A stretch of 26,870 bases of DNA from Euryarchaeota archaeon UBA258 (lineage in GTDB: Archaea; Thermoplasmatota; Poseidoniia; Poseidoniales; Poseidoniaceae), in assembly GCA_002502605.1 (NCBI GenBank), contig DAPR01000010.1, forward strand, positions 4,478 through 31,347, in the 5' to 3' direction. Below, in pieces: positions 8,834 through 16,815 of this stretch. Position 1 is the first letter of the stretch. Each line of letters begins with the position of its first letter. The notes below the pieces were generated by a model. It had not been told where the DNA came from. It made no database searches and was given only the letters and a program-made list of their open reading frames with translations. The position numbers and the translations under genes were made by a program.

Positions 8834-9787
8834 TCATTGATACAAAGTACCAGTGTTCACCACTGGCGTCGTATCCGTTTCTGAACAGAGCACAACCAGC
8901 AGATTACTCACCATGCTGGCCTTTTTGTCTTCATCGAGTTCGATGATGTTCTTTTGACTGAGTTGCTCTAGAGCAAGTTCAACCATGCCCACGGCTCCTT
9001 TGACGATCTCACTGCGGGCTGCAACAACTGCACTTGCTTGTTGACGGCGGAGCATGGCCTGCGCAATTTCTTGGGAGTAAGCTAGGTGGCTAATGCGTGC
9101 TTCAAGCACTTCAATACCGGCTCGCTTTAGGCGTTCTTCGACTGAAATTTGCAATTCCTGGGCGATGACTTCTTGATGGCTGGAAAGCGCAATTCCGCCA
9201 ATATCCTTGTCTTCAATGATGTCGTATGGGTACTTTGTTGCCATGGCGCGCAATGCGGCTTCACTTTGAATTTGCACATAATCATGGTAATTATCCACTT
9301 CGAACAAAGCTTCGGCGGAATCGACGACTTTCCAGACGACAACAGCGGCGATTTCAATCGGATTTGCATTCACATCGTTGACCTTGAGTTTAGCGGACTC
9401 AAAATTACGAATTCGGAGTGAGATCTTTCGCTTCTCGTAGAGTGGATTGATCAACCAGTGAAATCCTTCTTCGTCGACGGTGCCGGAATACTTGCCAAAG
9501 AATTGGAGGGCTGCACCCTCATTTGGGTTGATGACGAGGTAACTGTTAAACATCAAGAACCATGCGAGCCCGATGGCGATTTGAAGTATAATTCCGATCG
9601 CAACGCCGACCCCCCCTCCAGCATAGAAGATGAATGTCAGAACGAAAAGAGCGGGAACGGCCAACCAGTGGATGGCAATTCCCAAGAAACCGTTCAGGGT
9701 ATCTTTCGATACATCATTGAATCGTATCTCGTTGTCGGAGGGCTTGAGTTCTTGGCTGGTTGTCGCAGATTCCATGGGTAGGACCAT
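8834..9787 (-). CDS. SPFH/Band 7 (stomatin-prohibitin-like) membrane protein
   Basis: This 317-residue protein should be a membrane scaffold that oligomerises. It has two adjacent hydrophobic segments (about 32-54 and 57-78), then an SPFH domain beginning YLVINPNEGAAL and GFHWLINPLY. A charged helical region follows with GIEVLEARISHLAYSQEIAQ and a run of alanines and glutamines. The C-terminus, VSNLLVVLCSETDTTPVVNTG, is typical of one common bacterial SPFH subgroup. It heads the four-gene minus-strand operon. The first ATG has no Shine-Dalgarno sequence but lies about 25 bases from a TATA-like element, so the mRNA may be leaderless. Met5 at 9775 is an alternative start. The cellular role of this subgroup is not established. 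Confidence 0.93.
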   Translation of the reverse strand: MVLPMESATTSQELKPSDNEIRFNDVSKDTLNGFLGIAIHWLAVPALFVLTFIFYAGGGVGVAIGIILQIAIGLAWFLMFNSYLVINPNEGAALQFFGKYSGTVDEEGFHWLINPLYEKRKISLRIRNFESAKLKVNDVNANPIEIAAVVVWKVVDSAEALFEVDNYHDYVQIQSEAALRAMATKYPYDIIEDKDIGGIALSSHQEVIAQELQISVEERLKRAGIEVLEARISHLAYSQEIAQAMLRRQQASAVVAARSEIVKGAVGMVELALEQLSQKNIIELDEDKKASMVSNLLVVLCSETDTTPVVNTGTLYQ

Positions 9788-9803
9788 TTCTTGCTATTGC
9801 CGT

Positions 9804-9820
9804 GATATCATAAAGATATC
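9804..9820 (-). promoter_or_regulatory. TATA-like element flanked by two GATATC palindromes, SPFH operon promoter
   Basis: Two GATATC hexamers (9804-9809 and 9815-9820) flank ATAAA, read as TTTAT on the minus strand. The centre lies about 25 bases from the SPFH ATG at 9787, the archaeal TATA-to-start distance for a leaderless transcript. The whole 17-base element is a near-palindrome, so a dimeric regulator could compete with TBP here. The operon's own ribbon-helix-helix protein is a candidate regulator (inference). Confidence 0.55.
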
Positions 9821-9872
9821 GGAATGGTTCAAGACCTCCGTCAATCGTTGTTTCCGCTAGGTTCAGCACCAC

Positions 9873-10109
9873 TCAAACTTCTCGCGGACCTTTGAGCGAG
9901 GTTCCGAGATAGAATCCTGCACAATTCACCACGATGTCTGAAATTTTATTGCTGATCTCTTCGGTTGTAAACTCGTAAGGCAAAAACCATTCAAGAATTT
10001 CCCAACCGATTGAGAGGCCAAAAAAAAGCCCCCAACTCATTGGTATGAACCTACCAACAAAGGTCCATTGAACAAAATGGCCAAGGGACCACAAGTTCAG
10101 GAGCACCAT
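9873..10109 (-). CDS. Small membrane protein of unknown function, 78 residues
   Basis: The protein has two or three hydrophobic helices. Its middle holds a conserved-looking GWEILEWFLPYEF stretch, followed by NKISDIVVNCAGFYLG. A Glu-containing helix followed by D-x-x-x-N-x-x-G-x-x-x-G recalls small VanZ-like and related membrane families, but the match is too weak to name. The ATG at 10109 lies 27 bases from a TTTATA box (10133-10138) on the same strand, so it probably has its own leaderless transcript. The gene ends 85 bases before the SPFH gene, which has a separate promoter. Confidence 0.72.
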   Translation of the reverse strand: MVLLNLWSLGHFVQWTFVGRFIPMSWGLFFGLSIGWEILEWFLPYEFTTEEISNKISDIVVNCAGFYLGTSLKGPREV

Positions 10110-10132
10110 GATGGGGCCAACACTTTTTGCCG

Positions 10133-10138
10133 TATAAA
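10133..10138 (-). promoter_or_regulatory. TATA box for the 78-residue membrane protein
   Basis: TTTATA on the minus strand is centred about 27 bases before the ATG at 10109, consistent with a leaderless mRNA. No Shine-Dalgarno sequence is seen in between. Confidence 0.5.
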
Positions 10139-10171
10139 CATGTGAAATCTGCTTTTTTCCGTCGCCAACAG

Positions 10172-10179
10172 TATAATAT
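10172..10179 (+). promoter_or_regulatory. TATA box for the LDLa-like repeat surface protein
   Basis: TATAATAT is centred about 27 bases before the ATG at 10203 and decides that start over the in-frame GTG at 10191. Transcription would begin at or next to the ATG, giving a leaderless mRNA. Confidence 0.55.
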
Positions 10180-10202
10180 CTTGGAAATAAGTGGGTATTT
10201 TC

Positions 10203-12980
10203 ATGAACATGCGTAAAACCGCACCTAGCTTGTTGCTGACCGCCCTCCTTTTGGCCGCCCTTGTCCCTGCTGGGCCTGTGGCTGCAACACCAACTGAAGC
10301 CTCCGAATTTTACTATGGTGTGGAATACGATTGGACCAGCGTCGACTCGGATCTCACCAACTTCACCGGCCTCGACATCCCAGAAATGCTCGGAGAAGTG
10401 ATGGGCGCTGCAGACGATGCAGGACTAAACTTGGTTGTCGGCCAACTCCTCACCGGTTCTTCGAATGTGTACGTGCACCACTCAGAAGACATCACACCTC
10501 AAACCATTCAAGACATGGATGGCGAAGACGTGACCGTTTGGAGTCGAACCGATGAAGTCACACTTCGTCACGGCGTCTTGTTCGACGGCGTCTTGATGAC
10601 CGATTGGATGGAACCTGCATCCTTCGGATCCAGCGATGATACATCCTTCGACATCGACGCTTCGACAAGCGGCGAACAAGTGTTGACCGTAGACATTGGC
10701 TACACCGAATACCTCGATGAAGACTACAACCTTGTCGGAGCGGACATGGCGTTCTCGATGGAAGTCTCCGTTTCAAACGACATTGAACTCGATGCTCTTT
10801 TCGAAGGCGGCGGTGAACAACTACCAATCGATTTCGACACCGGAATTTCGATGTCCTATGCCATCACAGAGTCGGCCACACAATGGCGCCTTGGATCCCC
10901 AAGCCCAATCTATGTTGAAATGTCGTCCAATGATTTCACCAACTGGTACTGCATGGAAGAGTGGGAAATGGACATGGGTATGCAAGCTGAAGTCGACGAC
11001 GAGTCAGTGATCGACCATTGCGGCACGGTGTTCGGTACCTACACCGGAGCGCTCGACTACTCCTTTTCCCTCACCGGTATCCCAACCGAAGACATCGGCC
11101 TTGATGCAGGTGAACTTGACATTGAATTGTCAGACTCGATCACAGAATCTGGAACGTTTGAGGACACCATCACTGGTGATGAAATGGAGTTCTCCATGGG
11201 CGACTCCCTTACTGTCGATCTCGGCGATGGAGCAGGCCTCACAACATCGGTCAAAGCATGCACAAACTGCCCACCCGGCAACCCACTCATGTTCTTCATG
11301 ATGGGTCAAGTGATCAGCGGAGCCAGCGAAGAATTCGCAGAATCAGTTGCAGAAGATGTGGCAGATGAACTCAGCGACAGCATCCTCAGTATCTTTGAAG
11401 GCGACGACGCTGAAGGCGAAGATTACGATGAGTATGAAAACCAATGGCAATGCGACAGCGGCGACCAATGGATCTACGAATGGGACCTCAACAACGGCTA
11501 CGATGACTGCTACGACGGCTCTGATGAAATGGACATGAGCGGTTCCTGGAGCGCCTATGGCGACAACATTTACATGAATGTCAAGTTAGATGAGGAAATG
11601 CTTTCCTTCGATGAAGACGGCAAGATGTTCATGTGTACCGATGGGATGGAAATCAGTTGGGATCAAGTGAACGACTGGTCCAATGATTGTGCAAACAGCG
11701 AAGACGAAGACGCAGGCCGGTCCGAGGGTGACATGTTCACCTGCGACGACGGCACAGAAATCGAGTGGTATGCAGTCAACGATTACAATTCAGATTGCGC
11801 TACGGCAGAAGACGAAGGCGCAACGGGCCACTACACGGTCGAAGCAATTCTCACTGACGCTGCGGGCACCCCCCTCTCTCAGCAGGAAACCACCATGTGC
11901 GATGCAAATGGATGCGACACGAACATGGAATGGTTCTATGGCAACGTGGGCTTTGATACAGAAACCCTAAGCCCAACTGCATACGGAGAGCACACCTACT
12001 GCGTGAGCGGTATGGCCACAGATTCGAGTGACGGGAGTGTCGTCATGGAATTCTCAAGCATGTGCAACGACGAGTTTGTCGGTCCACAAATGGGTGGTAA
12101 CATTTACACAGATGGAATGAACGTCGGATTCGATGCCTCCGTCTATGATTACGAAGAAAATGGCAATGCAACATTCACAGTGTCCATAATCGACCCAAGC
12201 GGCAACGACTTGTTCCTTGATACGAAGCCTATTGACGGCTCAGAGCAGGATTACAGCTTTGCTGACGATGTCGATGTCTTGGAAGTTGGCGAATACTGCG
12301 TGGAAATGCACATGACCCAAACAGGGGCATCTGAACCTTACCAAAGCTACACAGAGTGCGAACTCGTCGAAGAAGGCCAAGAACCAAGCGACAGAATCGT
12401 GGCCATCGTTGAAGCAATGGCAGACTCCGATCTTGGAGAGGTCCTCGAACAGTTTGAAATGAACCTTGAAGACCGACTTTCAGATGTTGCACCAACCGAA
12501 TTCCCATACAACGACGGCATGTGGGCTCCAATGTGGAGTTCCGAGCACGCTGCAATGGTCGGCGTCGGTGTCTATGCAATGGACGACGATGGGGCCTACA
12601 TCATGGCGGGCCCAGCAACACAAGGCTACTCTGACGACGCACCAGTCAAGATGAGCATCCGATACCTCACAGGCGTTCCAGCGAGCACCGCTGCTGATGA
12701 AGCAGAAGATGCGAACAGCATCGAGGACATCGTCAACGTCGAAGATCACGACCTTGGAGAAATTACAGAAGCACTTGAGGAAGCTGGTGTTGACACCGCA
12801 GAACTCGACTTGCCTGAAGGCAACACGGCTGACGACACCACCGAGGACGATACTCCACCGCAAACTGCAGAAGAACTTGCAGAAGAGGCGGGTCTCGTAC
12901 CAGCCTTGTCGCCAATCTCTGTGATTGCAATCATTTCCCTTGCAGGTCTTGTTGCAGGTCGCCGAGGCAAAGAGGCTTGA
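10203..12980 (+). CDS. Large acidic surface protein with three LDL-receptor-A-like repeats and a C-terminal anchor
   Basis: This 925-residue protein is probably exported. It starts with a signal peptide (basic MRK, hydrophobic core, cut after an Ala-rich stretch) and ends with a hydrophobic helix followed by GRRGKEA, a typical archaeal C-terminal anchor. The mature part is very acidic. Three repeats near residues 417-442, 478-505 and 514-540 share the plan C-x-D/S-G, a middle W/I segment, a DC pair and an acidic end. The first ends DDCYDGSDE, the calcium cage of LDL-receptor class A modules, but with only two of the usual six cysteines. Other parts are beta-rich and unrecognised. I chose the ATG at 10203 from the TATA box spacing. 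Function is unknown; calcium-dependent adhesion or binding is plausible. Confidence 0.85.
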   Translation: MNMRKTAPSLLLTALLLAALVPAGPVAATPTEASEFYYGVEYDWTSVDSDLTNFTGLDIPEMLGEVMGAADDAGLNLVVGQLLTGSSNVYVHHSEDITPQTIQDMDGEDVTVWSRTDEVTLRHGVLFDGVLMTDWMEPASFGSSDDTSFDIDASTSGEQVLTVDIGYTEYLDEDYNLVGADMAFSMEVSVSNDIELDALFEGGGEQLPIDFDTGISMSYAITESATQWRLGSPSPIYVEMSSNDFTNWYCMEEWEMDMGMQAEVDDESVIDHCGTVFGTYTGALDYSFSLTGIPTEDIGLDAGELDIELSDSITESGTFEDTITGDEMEFSMGDSLTVDLGDGAGLTTSVKACTNCPPGNPLMFFMMGQVISGASEEFAESVAEDVADELSDSILSIFEGDDAEGEDYDEYENQWQCDSGDQWIYEWDLNNGYDDCYDGSDEMDMSGSWSAYGDNIYMNVKLDEEMLSFDEDGKMFMCTDGMEISWDQVNDWSNDCANSEDEDAGRSEGDMFTCDDGTEIEWYAVNDYNSDCATAEDEGATGHYTVEAILTDAAGTPLSQQETTMCDANGCDTNMEWFYGNVGFDTETLSPTAYGEHTYCVSGMATDSSDGSVVMEFSSMCNDEFVGPQMGGNIYTDGMNVGFDASVYDYEENGNATFTVSIIDPSGNDLFLDTKPIDGSEQDYSFADDVDVLEVGEYCVEMHMTQTGASEPYQSYTECELVEEGQEPSDRIVAIVEAMADSDLGEVLEQFEMNLEDRLSDVAPTEFPYNDGMWAPMWSSEHAAMVGVGVYAMDDDGAYIMAGPATQGYSDDAPVKMSIRYLTGVPASTAADEAEDANSIEDIVNVEDHDLGEITEALEEAGVDTAELDLPEGNTADDTTEDDTPPQTAEELAEEAGLVPALSPISVIAIISLAGLVAGRRGKEA

Positions 12981-13017
12981 ATCAACACCTCAAGTACGAT
13001 GAGCGGTAGGGAATACC

Positions 13018-13929
13018 ATGTCCCTTCGACCACCACCCTCCCATGTAGGGACGGTTGTACGTGGTGCAGCGACGGTTCTGATTGTGATTCACATCATGAT
13101 GTCTGCTTGGCTTGTGGTCCAGTTTGATGGACGTTACACCGAGGGCCGCCCTTCGCCCACCAACATCAAGGCCATTGTTGCGGTCGACGATGAACGGACA
13201 CTCATCGACGTCAAAATGGAAAATTCAACTTCGTTTGTGTTGTACATGCTCACCCGAGATTACGAAGAACCGCCATCCAACGAAACGCCTTCAGATCCAT
13301 CAGAACCATCGCCTTCGAATGCTGAAGAAGAACCAGAGGAACCAGAGGAACGCCTCAGCCAAGCTCGCCTTTTCACAAAGGCTTGTCTTGCCCTGATGGT
13401 TCTTACAGAATTGGCTATGTTGTTTGGTCTGCGATTCCGTAGCACTCTAAGGGGCGTTTCATGGACTGCTGTGCTGCTGTGTTTCCTTGTCGTGCTTCCT
13501 GGCGCCTATCTGACAGATTTGGCTGGCCCTGATGACGGTGAAGATTCGGCCGAGGACAATCAAAATTCAAACAATGATTTAGCAAACGAAACCTTTGTCG
13601 CTCAAACCGAAGAAGGCTCGATGGTCCATGGCACATCCGACATCAAACTGTCATTGGCCCCCCTCGGCGTTCACATCGATATGATGTTCAACGGCTATGA
13701 TCTTGGGTTGGTTGAGAAAGCGAACCAATCAGCGGTTCGCGCTGAAGCGCCAGAACCGGGGAGCGAGGATGCCTCGTCGTGGGTTCAATTCGAATCGAGG
13801 CTTACGGCTAAGGCTGGAAAAAACATACAATCGCTGTTCATTCTTCCGGTGTTGTGGCTTGTCTTCCCCGCCATGAGCCTCAAAAAAGAGGACCCATCTG
13901 CAGAGGTTGCAGGTGATGAAGAGGCGTAA
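13018..13929 (+). CDS. Four-helix membrane protein with an acidic Pro/Glu loop, unknown function
   Basis: This 303-residue protein has predicted transmembrane helices at about 13-35, 118-138, 147-167 and 269-287. The first extracytoplasmic loop contains a low-complexity Pro/Ser/Glu segment (residues 84-112), and a second large loop (168-268) is acidic and Asn-rich. The C-terminus is acidic and probably cytoplasmic. It begins 37 bases after the surface-protein stop with a TAGGGAA ribosome-binding-like sequence, so it may be co-transcribed with that gene. Its stop directly abuts the stop of the convergent guaAA gene with no spacer. No family is recognised. Confidence 0.8.
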   Translation: MSLRPPPSHVGTVVRGAATVLIVIHIMMSAWLVVQFDGRYTEGRPSPTNIKAIVAVDDERTLIDVKMENSTSFVLYMLTRDYEEPPSNETPSDPSEPSPSNAEEEPEEPEERLSQARLFTKACLALMVLTELAMLFGLRFRSTLRGVSWTAVLLCFLVVLPGAYLTDLAGPDDGEDSAEDNQNSNNDLANETFVAQTEEGSMVHGTSDIKLSLAPLGVHIDMMFNGYDLGLVEKANQSAVRAEAPEPGSEDASSWVQFESRLTAKAGKNIQSLFILPVLWLVFPAMSLKKEDPSAEVAGDEEA

Positions 13930-14523
13930 TCAGGCAGAATCGCGTGCTTTACGGCACACTTCAACGAAGTTTTCGAACATCTCTTTGCCAAACTCAGAAT
14001 CATTGACTTCAGGGTGGAACTGCAAACCAAACCGATCACCCTTCTCATTCTCCATGCCCTGCACTTTGCATGAATCGCTGCTTGCAGTGATGAAAAAACC
14101 TTCAGGCACTTCGTGAACTTCGTCGTTATGAGATTCCCAAACGGTTTGAGACTCGTTTGTCCCAGCAAAAATTGTGCCTCCACCGTCGTGCAGGGTGATT
14201 TGCATGGCACCAAACTCAGGTTCCGGAGACTCCCGTGCATCACCTCCGTAGAATCTCGCCATGAATTGATGACCAGCACAGATGCCTAAAATCGGAACAT
14301 CAAGTCCGAGATAGGCTCCACAGTTTCCCAGTTCACCAGTGAGTCCAACCCGCGCCGCCCCTCCGGAGAGAATGATGCCATCCACTTGCCGCATCTCCTC
14401 GACAGGCGTCATGTTCTCGATGATCTTGGTATCGACTTTGAGGTATCGTAGCATTCGCCATTCGCGGTGGGTCCATTGTCCACCGTTGTCAACTACATCG
14501 ATGATGAGGGGTTGTTCGTCCAT
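13930..14523 (-). CDS. guaAA: GMP synthase glutamine amidotransferase subunit (class I GATase)
   Basis: This 197-residue protein hydrolyses glutamine to supply ammonia to the ATP-pyrophosphatase subunit that turns XMP into GMP. Archaea usually carry the two parts as separate genes, as the size indicates here. The catalytic triad is visible: C82 in GICAGHQF, then H170 and E172 in FHPEV. The N-terminal VDNGGQWTHR and GIILSGGAAR segments are typical of this GuaA subunit. The same frame stays open upstream to 14688, but that stretch overlaps the divergent oxidoreductase and lacks family similarity, so I start at the ATG at 14523. The partner subunit is not in this window. Confidence 0.92.
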   Translation of the reverse strand: MDEQPLIIDVVDNGGQWTHREWRMLRYLKVDTKIIENMTPVEEMRQVDGIILSGGAARVGLTGELGNCGAYLGLDVPILGICAGHQFMARFYGGDARESPEPEFGAMQITLHDGGGTIFAGTNESQTVWESHNDEVHEVPEGFFITASSDSCKVQGMENEKGDRFGLQFHPEVNDSEFGKEMFENFVEVCRKARDSA

Positions 14524-14626
14524 TGCACATCGCCTATGATTTGTGCTGTGTTGGTCGAACAACCATGAACATGCCGCCCTCTCTTCCTGTGAATGGGTTG
14601 ATGATGTGAAGGCATCTGGGCTGTCT

Positions 14627-15760
14627 ATGGTGCGCGCCCTGATCATTGGTGGCGGTTTGGCAGGACTGTCCGCAGCGCTCACAGCCACCAGTGCGGGCCA
14701 TCACGTCGTTGCTCTAGAACGGGCCAAGCGAATCGGAGGAAGGGCAACCAGTCAACCGCTTGACGGTTTCTCAATCGGCTATGGCCCACACCTTTTGATG
14801 AAGAATGGGCCACTTCATACAATGACGAAAAAACTGAGCCGGGTCCGACTTGCAGCAATGCCTCTGCGCCCGCACAAAACCGAGGTTCTCGGGCACGGCT
14901 TGGTTCGACCAACCGGCAATGTTTCACAGGCTGTTCAGAACAAACGGGCGATAAGTTCGCGCGATTTAACCAACCCGATTGCGAGAGGTGCCAATTTTAT
15001 TTCCAATTGGGGCTTTGATGATATGAAACGTTTTGATTCATTCAACAAGGGCCAATTGCTCGTTAGCAATGAAGGGTGGGCGGGGCTCGTAGGGCGAATG
15101 GCCGCCGCACTGGATGAGGTTGGCGTGTTCATCGAATGCGGCTTGGAAGTCAGCAAAATCGAGCAAGGTAAAGCACACTTAAGCGATGGTCGGACGATTG
15201 AAACCGATGTGATTGTCTTGGCGTGTGGTGCGAAGGCTGCTCGCCGTCTCCTCTCGGGCGTGGACTCTGCGATGGCCGAAGAGCACTTTTCGAAACTTGA
15301 ACGGACCACAGCCTCAACCATCGAGGTCGCTTTGGATTCAAAACCGATGGGGGAGCATCAAGCAGTGATCAATCTAGAAAGGAGCATGGCCCTTCTCGAT
15401 TACATACAGATTCAGCCTAAGTTGGGGCCTTCAGGGTCCCATCTTTCGGCCATTGCAGTCGGTGGGCTGGCGCAAGATGCAGGCCCGACAAGGTACGCCT
15501 CCGTTGAAGAACGGATGGAGGCCTTGGAATTGTTCTTGGATGAGCGCGCTTTAGGCTGGCGAAATCACATCGTGCAAGAAGGACGGCAAGCGAAAATCTC
15601 TCTCAATGAAGCATCCAATCACAAACTTCACCCCCTTGCTTTTGCCAAACACAACATTGTATTGGCCGGTGCGTGGGTGGAAAGCACACACACGCTCGCC
15701 GACGGAGCTGTTGAATCTGGCCAAAATGCGGGCCGTTTGATTTCAAAGATGCAAGGTTGA
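14627..15760 (+). CDS. FAD-dependent oxidoreductase, phytoene desaturase / protoporphyrinogen oxidase superfamily
   Basis: The 377-residue protein opens with a dinucleotide-binding motif (LIIGGGLAGLSAALTA), then the ERAKRIGGRA turn and the YGPHLLM segment characteristic of the amine oxidase/phytoene desaturase fold. The C-terminal FAD contact VLAGAWVESTHTLADGAVESG is also present. The ATG at 14627 puts the Rossmann motif at the N-terminus; the upstream extension to 14543 adds 28 unrelated residues. The substrate cannot be told from sequence: carotenoid or isoprenoid desaturation, porphyrinogen oxidation or amine oxidation are all possible. It runs divergently from guaAA, with about 100 bases of shared promoter region. 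Exonuclease III follows 32 bases downstream. Confidence 0.85.
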   Translation: MVRALIIGGGLAGLSAALTATSAGHHVVALERAKRIGGRATSQPLDGFSIGYGPHLLMKNGPLHTMTKKLSRVRLAAMPLRPHKTEVLGHGLVRPTGNVSQAVQNKRAISSRDLTNPIARGANFISNWGFDDMKRFDSFNKGQLLVSNEGWAGLVGRMAAALDEVGVFIECGLEVSKIEQGKAHLSDGRTIETDVIVLACGAKAARRLLSGVDSAMAEEHFSKLERTTASTIEVALDSKPMGEHQAVINLERSMALLDYIQIQPKLGPSGSHLSAIAVGGLAQDAGPTRYASVEERMEALELFLDERALGWRNHIVQEGRQAKISLNEASNHKLHPLAFAKHNIVLAGAWVESTHTLADGAVESGQNAGRLISKMQG

Positions 15761-15792
15761 ACACTTATTCACCGGCGGTTAAACCCCCTTCT

Positions 15793-16572
15793 ATGCGCTT
15801 GGTATCTTGGAACGTGAACGGCATTCGGGCAGCCATAAGAAAAGGCATTGATGGCTACTTCACCTCAATCGATGCAGATGTTTGGATGCTTCAGGAAGTC
15901 CGGTGCCTTCCCGAACAATTGCCGAAGGGGTGGTCATGGCCCGAAGGCTTCGAAGTGCATCTTCATCCTGCAGAGAAGAAAGGCTACTCCGGCGTCGCAA
16001 CCTTGAGTCGTCTTCCAATTTCTTCGATCACTCAAGGGATGGGCGGAATGGTTGATGCGAATGATTCTGAAGGGCGTATCCTCGTTTCAGTGCACGATGG
16101 CTTCACCTGCATCAACACCTATCTGCCAAGCGGCTCAAACAAAGAGGAACGCCAACAATTCAAAGAACGATGGATGGACGAATGGCGCTCTTTTTTGCGA
16201 CCTTATCTCGATGACTCCAATCCTGTGATTGTCTGCGGTGATCTTAACATTGCACACACAGAAGACGACATCTGGAATCCGAAAGGGAACGCCAAATCGA
16301 GCGGGTTTCTCCCGCACGAGCGAGCATGGTTTACTGAGTTGTTGAACGATGGCTGGAGCGATGCATTCCGTGAGCATGTCGGTGAGGGTGAAAAATTGTA
16401 TTCTTGGTGGTCAAATCGCGGCCAAGCGAGAGTGAAAGATCGAGGCTGGCGCATTGATTATTTTCTCCTCAACGAAGCGGCAGCAGCCCGTGTGAAAAGC
16501 GTGAGGATAGAGCGCCAAGGTGGACTTGATGTTTCGGATCACGCACCGGTTATCCTTGACCTCAAGGATTGA
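15793..16572 (+). CDS. xth: Exodeoxyribonuclease III / AP endonuclease
   Basis: This 259-residue enzyme of the exonuclease-endonuclease-phosphatase fold cuts DNA at abasic sites and trims 3' ends in base excision repair. Conserved elements are SWNVNGIRAAIRKG with N7, LQEVR with the metal-binding Glu at 35, the CGDLNIAHTEDD segment holding the catalytic Asp, GWRIDYFL, and the final SDHAPVILDL. The frame is open from a TTG at 15757, but the family starts M-x-L/I-V-S-W-N, so the ATG at 15793 is chosen. Its stop abuts the stop of the convergent pcc1 gene with no bases between. Confidence 0.95.
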   Translation: MRLVSWNVNGIRAAIRKGIDGYFTSIDADVWMLQEVRCLPEQLPKGWSWPEGFEVHLHPAEKKGYSGVATLSRLPISSITQGMGGMVDANDSEGRILVSVHDGFTCINTYLPSGSNKEERQQFKERWMDEWRSFLRPYLDDSNPVIVCGDLNIAHTEDDIWNPKGNAKSSGFLPHERAWFTELLNDGWSDAFREHVGEGEKLYSWWSNRGQARVKDRGWRIDYFLLNEAAAARVKSVRIERQGGLDVSDHAPVILDLKD

Positions 16573-16791
16573 TCATTCACCTTCAATATCGGCGAGGGCG
16601 ACCATCAATTCATCAACAATATCCCGCAATTCTTGCAGGGACGTATGTTGAACTCGAATCGTCAGTGCAGCCGTTCCATCGGCTTCTGAGAGGGTGGCCT
16701 TACAGTGGGGGCGTGACGCTGCAGCAAGGTAGACTGTTCCAAGGGATGCATCGCCTGACCATTCAATGGTGACGGTATGCTCTTCGACCAT
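16573..16791 (-). CDS. pcc1: Probable KEOPS complex subunit Pcc1
   Basis: At 72 residues this fits Pcc1, the small dimerising subunit of KEOPS, which makes the universal tRNA modification t6A. The pattern is right: strand TVTIEWSG, a helix (ASLGTVYLAAA), strands KATLSEA and ALTIRVQH, and a final long helix beginning TSLQELRDIVDEL. The family shows an LRa-x-x-N/D-x-x-L helix at this place. The longer open frame to 16917 overlaps hflX and has no similarity, so I start at 16791. In many archaea pcc1 sits beside rpoP; here rpoP is about 9 kb away. The match is by eye and the family is short, so some doubt remains. Confidence 0.65.
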   Translation of the reverse strand: MVEEHTVTIEWSGDASLGTVYLAAASRPHCKATLSEADGTAALTIRVQHTSLQELRDIVDELMVALADIEGE

Positions 16792-16815
16792 AGAGCGGCC
16801 TTGGGGTGGACTCTT

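Noticed and set aside
14524..14688. N-terminal extension of guaAA
   Set aside because: The extra 55 codons overlap the divergent oxidoreductase and do not resemble the family, whose normal N-terminus begins just after the ATG at 14523.
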